A DNA stretch of 64,000 bases, from NCBI GenBank assembly GCA_020002185.1, contig CM034531.1, forward strand, positions 40,716,365 through 40,780,364. Direction: 5' to 3'. The notes below the pieces were generated by a model. The model ran no database searches, was not told the origin of the DNA, and saw nothing but the letters and a program-made list of their open reading frames with translations. This document shows positions 57,081-64,000 of the stretch, piece after piece. The position numbers and the translations under genes were made by a program. The stretch is from Paraescarpia echinospica (lineage: Eukaryota > Annelida > Polychaeta > Sabellida > Siboglinidae). Position 1 is the stretch's first letter, and each line of letters begins with the position of its first letter.

Positions 57081-58429
57081 AAATTGCGTATAACAAATAC
57101 TGTTACACGACAAAGGGTTTGACCAAAATATTACACAGATAGCACGTACTTTGAGTAATTTACCAGATAAGTAACTGTTTTATAATTCCCTATGGGCTAT
57201 GTTTTAACACAAGACAAATACACGGATGTTTTTCCAACACATAGAGCCTTGGGCTTGGTTACCGGTTCATACCAGTTTACTTATAGCGTGATATGCCTGT
57301 AGTGTAGTGAACGATGATTTTACTCTGAAGGTCGTGATTGAATTTTCTACTAAAGTTCTTACAAAGGATGGCTAACCAAATGACCACGATAGCTTTGACG
57401 TTATACAGGACGCGAGCTCGCTCGCGCCCGCAACCAATAAACAAGTCCAGACACGTCTCCAGGACACAGTAGCACACAGTAGCGTCGGTTTTGAAGTGTG
57501 TTGACAAAATTACAAAAGAAACTTGTAGAATGAAATTGTTCAGGGGAATTGACCATAACGTTACATGATGGGGTTATATTCATGCGCGAAAGCTCAAAAC
57601 AATGGCTAACCAAAGCACTACCTGCTTGACCAACTCACCTCGCGTAAAAAATTACTACGCGTAGCAGTTTATAGTTTAATGATGTCACTGCATCATGACA
57701 TCACATGATGAAATTATATTCAAGCGCGCAAGTTCAAAACGATGGCTAACCAAATCACTACCTGTTTGACCAAATCACCTCGCGTATAAAATTACTGCGC
57801 GTAGCAGTTTGATGACGTCATACAGGGTGCGCACGCTCACGCTCACAACAAACAAACATGTCCAGACACGTCTCGAGTACGGGTTTTATAAGAGACACGA
57901 ATTTAGGTACTACCTAATAACACTAGTCTATTGTTCTTCCAACATACAGAGCATTCGTTATCAGTTTTGTTTGATTTATACTGGTTTATACTGGTTGATA
58001 CTGGTTTGTTTATAGCTGGTGTTCAATATAGTTCTTACAAATGATAGCTAATACACCTGTACTGTTCTATCATAACGCTTCACTTTGTAACGCTCCTGTT
58101 TCGAAAAAGAGGTTTGCCGACTTTAGTGTCAAGGCCACCGAGTCGTTATCACTTGGACACGGAGTATCACTTCAAAACAGTCTGGAACCAGTTTGCGATC
58201 AGTTTTCAAGCGGACGCTCAAGTGAGATACGGCTTGTAAGTATAAATGTTATGTGTCAATACCCGGCTGTTCTTCCAACACATAGAGCATTCATTACGAG
58301 TTTATACCAGTTTATACCGGTTAATAGCGTCAGTTTTGTAGTGTGCTGAAAAAATTACCAAAGAAACTTATAGAATGAGATTTTACAGGGGAATTTTACA
58401 CTCGCTATACGGTATATTTGGTCACCAAC

Positions 58430-59345
58430 GAACCTATCTCTTAACATGGGGGAAATTCCCTATCCTTTAACATGGGAAAAATTTCGTCGTATACGTTTAC
58501 GATAATAACTCCAATGCTTTAACATAGGGACAATTCCCTATTCTTTAACATGGGGAAAATTTCGTCGTATACGTTTACGATAATAGCTCCTATGCTTTAA
58601 CATAGGGACAATTCCCTATCCTTTAACATGGGGAAAATTGGTAGGACAGGTTTCAGAGAATAATTTGGGGAAAATTGGAAGCTCCTATCCTTTAACATGG
58701 GGTTTAGCACCTATCTTTTAACATGGGGAAAATTTCGTCGTATACGTTTACGATAATAGCTCGTATGCTTTAACATAGGGACAATTCCCTATCTTTTAAC
58801 GTGGGGAAAATTGGTAGGACAGGTTTCAGAGGATAATTTGGGGTATATTGGAAGCTCCTATCCTTTAACATGGGGTTTAGCACTTATATTTTAACATGGG
58901 GAAAGTTGGTAGGACAGGTTTCAGAGGATAATTTGGGGTAAATTGGAAGCTCCTATCCTTTAACATGGGGTTTAGCGCCTATCTTTTAATATGGGGAAAA
59001 TTCCCTATAGTTTAACATGGGGAAAATTGGTAGGACAGTTTTTTTTGAAGACATTTGGGGTAAATCGAACCCTCGAAAAATAAAAATATAGGTAAATTTC
59101 GCTATGTTTTAACATGAGGTTTGAAGGACTAAAAATCTAGGGGTAAATTGGAACCTCGATCTCAAAAAGTCGTCGTATACCTTTGCGATACATTGATTTG
59201 ACGTTTTGCCCTAATTTCAAAGTCCAACTTACCCCTTTTAGACCTATACGAAATTGGTCCAAATCGGATTGGAGCGGAGTGGTGCAAGAGCAAAATCTGG
59301 CAACATCCGGGTATTTTCCTATCTTTTAACATGGGAACCGGAACT
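58430..59345. repeat. right subterminal array of CCTATC.TTTAACATGG motifs
   Basis: Mirror image of the left array: about 20 copies of 'cctatcctttaacatgggg' variants with 'cgtcgtatacgtttacgataatagctcc' spacers. The number and order differ slightly from the left side. Confidence 0.85.
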
Positions 59346-59407
59346 ACTTTCTTGCTCTTGCTCCGCGCAGCGCAAAGCATGCATGCTGAACCACCTATAT
59401 TACTACT

Positions 59408-60345
59408 CATAAACATACTATTCATACTTTTACCGTGGCTTTTGTTTAGATAAGCGGTACAATTGGTTTGGGGCTTAGGGATTGCTTTAGCGTAACTCGG
59501 TCCAATGTCTGTAAATATATTACAAAATGTATTCGAAATTTGATCAGGGTCATTAATTAAGTCAGTGTTGAGATTGAAATGTGTAGGGATACTTGATTTA
59601 TCATTTTGTTTCCCAATTATTGTTCGAAGTATCTGCCATATCTTTTTAGAATCATTCATGAATTGTGTAATAGGTTAGAATAGTAAGTTATTTTAGCAAT
59701 ATGCTTTAGTTTATTATAAAGATTTATGTACTTAGTATAATGAACGTAAGTGGAATGTGACTTTGACTTACCAATACATTTTCCATAAAGTTTACTGGAT
59801 GTTGTAGAAGATTTCATTAGACCTTTGGTCATCCATTCATTCCTGATTACATATTTTGATTTGATCTTAATAATTTTATCTGGGGCAAAGGAATCAACAG
59901 CATTATGGAGCTGTGTCATAAATTCTTTAAGTACATTGTTTATATCTAACCGATGTAAGTGAGTCTAATCAATGTCTTTAAGAGCGGAAGTTGTGTGATG
60001 GATATATGCATCTAAAACTGACTTATGTTTGAAGATAAGCGGCTCGTGTAATGGTTTGGGTAATTTCCGTTTACCAATTAAACAAAATATAGGCAAATGA
60101 TCCGATATGTCGTTATAAAATATGTCAGAATGGACAATTGAATTGGTATGTCTTACATAAATATTATCAATAAGGGTTGCAGATGTATGGGTGATACGTG
60201 TTGGTTTAGTAATTGTAGGAGCCATGCTAGCATCAAAAAACATATCTAGCACGTCAGTTGAGGGTTTATGCGAGTCCAATTTAAGATAGTCAATAATTTG
60301 ATATGTTCCAATTATAATTTGGTGAGTTGAGTTTCGAATTTTTTT
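59408..60345 (-). mobile_element. Jockey-superfamily LINE (family B copy 1), 5' half
   Basis: The minus strand has late endonuclease ('ITKPTRITHTSATLIDNIYV', 'DISDHLPIFCL', 59,965-60,279). The linker follows ('NEWMTKGLMKSS', 59,656-59,919) and then the pre-RT segment ('KKIWQILRTIIGK', '…HGKSMNSMF') that stops at the transposon junction. Its continuation is at 43,990. CATAAA at 59,408-59,413 is the second target-duplication copy. The 5' end is truncated near 60,345. Confidence 0.85.
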
Positions 60346-60354
60346 TTTATTGAC

Positions 60355-63300
60355 TCATAATATTTAAGTAGTAGTAGTAGTAGGTTTTATTTGGAATTGT
60401 ATAAATCAAACATACAAATATAAACAATCCGTAAAACAATTGACAAAATGATATACAATTCCAGGTTGACAGCGGAGCCAATTAAGGCTGTAACCAGTTT
60501 GTTTTAATTATTCCAATATAAGATGATAATGATTAAGTAAACTAGTTCGCGTCATCCCCAAAATAACTATTATCAACAATGATTTCACGTGTAGTGTGTT
60601 GGTTACGTTGCTATAATCAATAGAACATATATGTAAATTTACTAACGTCAATATTAGATGATAACTGTTCACATAAGTAGTCATGCGAAAAAAACATGTG
60701 ATTATGCCAAGCTTCAGCAATGGTATAACACCTAAGTAGAATAACATTATATCAAACACATATGTCAGACGTTTCGGGTGGAATGAAATTAAACTAGAAC
60801 GCCATACCCCCTTACAACATTTGCCTTTAATAATAATATAAAACTATTTAAATTGGGTTTATTTTGTATAACAGTTGGAATTGTATTCGAGATCATCGGA
60901 CCTTTATATAGCAAACTGTTCGAAGATCTTTGAGTAGAACTGATGATAGGACGTATATTACAGGTTTGTCTTGTTTTGTAAAAGTGAATGTCATAGGTAA
61001 ATGTAAAAATATCCGATAATGAATGTAGAGGACTCCCGTGGACATAATTATACATAAATTTTCCAACTTCAATTTCATAAATATCATGCAATTTTATTAA
61101 ATTTAAACATGTAAAGAGGGGATGTGAATATTCCCAATAGTTTGTTTTAAGAATGGAACGAACTATTTTTTTGCATAATGAATACTTGTTCGATATGTGT
61201 TTTGTATGTGGATCCCCACAAAATGATTCCGTATGTCAAGTAGGGGTAAACTAAAGTGTAATAAATTGTTTTAAGTGCAGCTACTGGAAGGTAGCGGTTA
61301 ACTTTATTAATTATGTATAAAGCACTAGTTAGTTTGTTTTTGCATGCATTTATATGTTCATGCCAATCAAGTCTGTCGTCTGTATGAAGGCCTAGAAATG
61401 TTATACATTTTGTTCGTTGAATTATGTTATTAGCTATCGCTAATAATAATTCTTCGTTCTGAGCAGGACGAGATCTAGAAAATAACATGCACTTTGTCTT
61501 AGAAATGTTTAAAGATAGTTTATTGGCACGAAACCAGTCAGCTAATATTTCAAGTTCGTTATTCATATCTTTATATATTTCATTAATTTGTTTTCCAGTT
61601 TTGTATATAGTAGTGTCATCAGCAAACAATATTCTTTTGCTCATATTTACACAAAATGGAAGGTCATTAATATATAATATAAACAAAAGCGGACCGAGGA
61701 TAGACCCCTGTGGGACACCGTGTGTGACATCCTGCGGAAGTGAGTCACTAGAACTGTACTTAACATACTGTTTCCTGTTTGAAAGGTAACTCTTAAACCA
61801 TTTCAGTGGAGTACTCCTTATACCGTGATATTCAAGTTTGTGTAATAGGATTTGGTGGTTGATAGTATCGAATGCTTTACTTAGATCCAGAAAAACAGCA
61901 AGGACCGAGTCATTTTTTTCTAGTGCATTAATAACGTCACTAGTAAAAGCAGTAATAGCATTGGTTGTTGAATGTTTCTCACGAAAACCATATCGGTTAT
62001 TGTTCAATATATTGTTTTTTTTGTATAAAATCATAGGTTCTTCTATGTACAACTTTCCCCAGTATTTTAGAAATTGAAGGTAACAAAGATATTGGTCTAT
62101 AATTAGAAAAGTCATCAGTAGCTTTAAACTTATAAACAGGTATAATTTTTGCTATTTTTATTTCGTCAGGCATTATTCCCTCTCCTATTGATTTGTTTAT
62201 TAAAATAGTTATTGGTAAGGCTATTTGCTCACCAAATAATTTCATGAGACAGGGACTAAAATTGTCATATCCAGAACTGGTCTTAGGTTGGAGAGACATT
62301 ATAATTTGCCTGATTTCATTTATATCGGTCGGACTCATGAAGAGACTTCCAGGATTTTGTTTAGAACAATTCTGAAGATATTTAGTAAATTGCTCTTTAG
62401 GTTGAGGGATTGTATTTGCGTGGTTTGAACCAACATTAGTAAAAACATTACAGAATATATTCGAAAGTTGAGGGTTCTTAATTGTGTCGTTATTATATTT
62501 AAAGTGTGAAGAAATGCCTGATTTATCGTTGTTTTCCCAATCATGGTTCTAAGTAATTTCCAAGTTTTGCTAGAGTCGTTCTTAAATGTTTTAACTCATT
62601 CGCATAGTATGTTGTTTTGGCAGTTTGTTTCAGTTTATTATACATATTTCTATACTGTACATAACGGATGTAAGTAGAATGTGTCTTAGATTTGCCGATA
62701 CCTTTCCTATAGAGTTTGTTTGATGTTACTGACGATTTTAATAGACCTTTAGTCATCCACTCATTGCGTATTACGTATTTGGGATTAACTTTAGCAATTT
62801 TCTCCGGCGCGAATGTTTGAATAACATAGTTAAGTTTTTTAGTGAATTCCCTGAACACATTATCTGTATCTAACTGGTGTAAATACGTCCAATAAATTTC
62901 GCGTAGATGTTATATAACCAATGGATTTGTCAGACATAGGTCTATGTTTGAATATTAACGGCTCATTTGATTTTTTTACAAGGCGTCTGCTTGCCAATTA
63001 AACAGAATATAGGTAGGTGATCAGATATATCACTATATAATATGCCAGAATGAACAAATGGAGTTGTATGTCGTATATATATATGTTATCAATAAGGGTG
63101 GCGGATGTATGGGTGGTACGCGTTGGTTTGGTAATTGTTGGAATGGTGTTAGCAGCTAGGTGTAAGTATAGTAAGTCGGATGAATGTTTATATGAGTCCA
63201 TTTTTAAGTAGTCAAAATTTTGATCAGTGCCAATTATGACCTGATGGTTTGAGTGCTGAATCTTATTTAGTATTGTCTCATACCTTTGAATAGATGAGGA

Positions 63301-63470
63301 CACATTTGAAATAGGGATCCGGTATATTTCACCAACGACAGAGGTTTGACCATTAATGCGAAGTTTACGGTAGCGCTTGACAGGCAGCAAGCCAAATCGT
63401 GCTCGTGATATTAACATGTTTTCTGCCTGTTTACGAAGAATTGAACAATCATAACTTCACTATTTACTCG
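60355..63470 (-). mobile_element. Jockey-superfamily LINE (family B copy 2)
   Basis: On the minus strand the pieces in order are endonuclease (62,998-63,417, 'GEIYRIPISNV', 'VIIGTDQNFDYLKMD', 'TRTTHTSATLIDNIYI'), linker (62,541-62,858, 'NEWMTKGLLKSS') and pre-RT (61,997-62,338, 'MSPTDINEIRQIIMSLQPK'). RT follows (61,147-62,115, 'FLDLSKAFDTINHQ', 'GVPQGSILGPLLFILYINDL', 'LFADDTTIY'), then the C-terminal domain (60,789-61,091). A few frameshifts separate them. The 3' end at 60,361 has a (CTA)n-like run. The 5' end of the endonuclease is missing. It is the least damaged family B copy. Confidence 0.88.
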
Positions 63471-63659
63471 TGGTGCTGCAGTGACTGTCTCGCTGAACTT
63501 TTTATATAACAAGGTAGCGTACGTTGTCTACAATCTTGAAATGTTTTAATGTCGTCAGCCAACCGTGTTGCTGACGAAGCTGGTGGACTACAGGTCGTCC
63601 GTGAGTGAACTAATTTGGTAAACTATAATTAGCAAGGCATTGTTCTACCGTTGGCGGCG

Positions 63660-64000
63660 ATGTGCCTACAGAACGTCTTTCGGGCTTTCCGTCCTGCCAC
63701 CAGGGGTGTCACTCCGCGATTATCTGACACAGTGTATTCATTGATCAGACGTCTAGGATTGTCCACGGCGCGTCCAACTCTGCGTGGCAGACGTGGGAGC
63801 ACGCGCAAACAGCGCGCGATCCGAACGCGGATTACCAGCCGTTTTGAAGATCCTTCACGAATTGTATGTCGGCAAGGCAGTGTCAGTGCGAATCTGGTAA
63901 CTCTAAGAGTCGCCCCTGTTATGCCACACGATACGCCATTCGTCAATGTGGCATTACTGAATGCTCGTTCCGTGTGCAATAAAGCTCTCAAAATCAACGA
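63660..64000 (+). mobile_element. start of a further LINE ORF, cut by the window edge
   Basis: An ATG at 63,660 opens a frame with no stop to the edge (113 codons). The first 85 residues are Arg-rich. They are followed by 'NVALLNARSVCNKALKIN', the first conserved block of LINE apurinic-type endonucleases. The copy is head-to-head with family B copy 2 and appears to be intact as far as visible. Confidence 0.75.

Larger units (their letters stand above)
43991..59407. mobile_element. 15.4-kb giant-TIR transposable element with 6-bp target duplication
   Basis: The left end AGTAGTAATATAGGTG (43,991) and right end (reverse complement identical for 16 bases, ending 59,407) start inverted repeats of about 5.4-5.5 kb: left arm 43,991 to about 52,465, including a 2,963-bp LINE; right arm about 53,968-59,407. 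CATAAA occurs directly outside both ends (43,985-43,990 and 59,408-59,413). Removing the element rejoins a LINE reading frame exactly. The centre is about 1.5 kb of tandem and nested inverted repeats. The arms carry a zinc-finger gene each but no transposase or polymerase. The 6-bp duplication and 5'-AG fit the description of Polintons. A non-autonomous passenger of a Polinton integrase is the leading inference; Dada-type elements (6-7 bp) are an alternative. Confidence 0.9.

Noticed and set aside
43991..59407. Assembly artefact (same sequence assembled twice in inverse orientation)
   Set aside because: The arms differ by many substitutions, indels, repeat numbers and a 3-kb LINE, and a perfect target duplication flanks them in an independent LINE.

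Overview
The window looks like nuclear DNA of an animal, most likely a marine invertebrate. It carries a spliced metazoan solute-carrier gene (MFSD3-like), several non-LTR retrotransposon families, a tRNA-derived SINE, a MITE, very long microsatellites and minisatellites, and a decayed Polinton/Maverick (adintovirus-like) element. The sequence alone does not fix the species.

Layout. 1-12,340: a GC-rich Polinton whose left end lies before the window. Plus-strand genes are an RPA-like zinc OB-fold protein (partial), small ORFs, an unknown Cys-containing protein and a protein-primed family-B DNA polymerase. Minus-strand genes face them: adenain-like protease, double-jelly-roll major capsid protein, pX-like core protein, DDE integrase, a small membrane protein, two conserved Polinton proteins, packaging ATPase and a NADAR-domain protein. 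The polymerase has five in-frame stops, one frameshift and DTYS in place of DTDS. Integrase, ATPase and one conserved ORF have one in-frame stop each. Protease, capsid and NADAR frames are open, but the protease has His where its family has the acidic active-site residue.

12,400-16,050: a tRNA-like sequence, 50-bp tandem repeats, a LINE remnant and AT-rich intergenic DNA. 16,060-22,328: the four-exon MFSD3-like gene. Intron 1 holds a CR1-like LINE and intron 2 a LINE tail and a TA-flanked MITE. Exon 1 has an in-frame TGA. 23,497-28,170: a long CR1-like LINE (esterase-type ORF1 remnant, endonuclease, RT) and a SINE. 28,770-32,142: a 47-bp minisatellite of about 72 copies. 33,229-41,079: a large palindrome with (GT)n/(CA)n inner arms.

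43,991-59,407 is the most striking object. It is a 15,417-bp element with terminal inverted repeats of about 5.4-5.5 kb, 5'-AGTAG...CTACT-3' termini and a perfect 6-bp target duplication (CATAAA), inserted into a Jockey-superfamily LINE whose two halves lie on either side in the same frame. Each arm carries a complete transcription unit (TATA box, two exons with GTAAGT/AG splice sites, AATAAA) for a small zinc-finger protein, plus dense subterminal arrays of a CCATGTTAAAGGATAGG-type motif. A CR1-like LINE has split the promoter from the gene in the left arm. The 6-bp duplication and AG terminus match those described for Polintons, so Polinton-type integration is a reasonable hypothesis. 59,408-64,000: further LINE copies, one running off the right edge.
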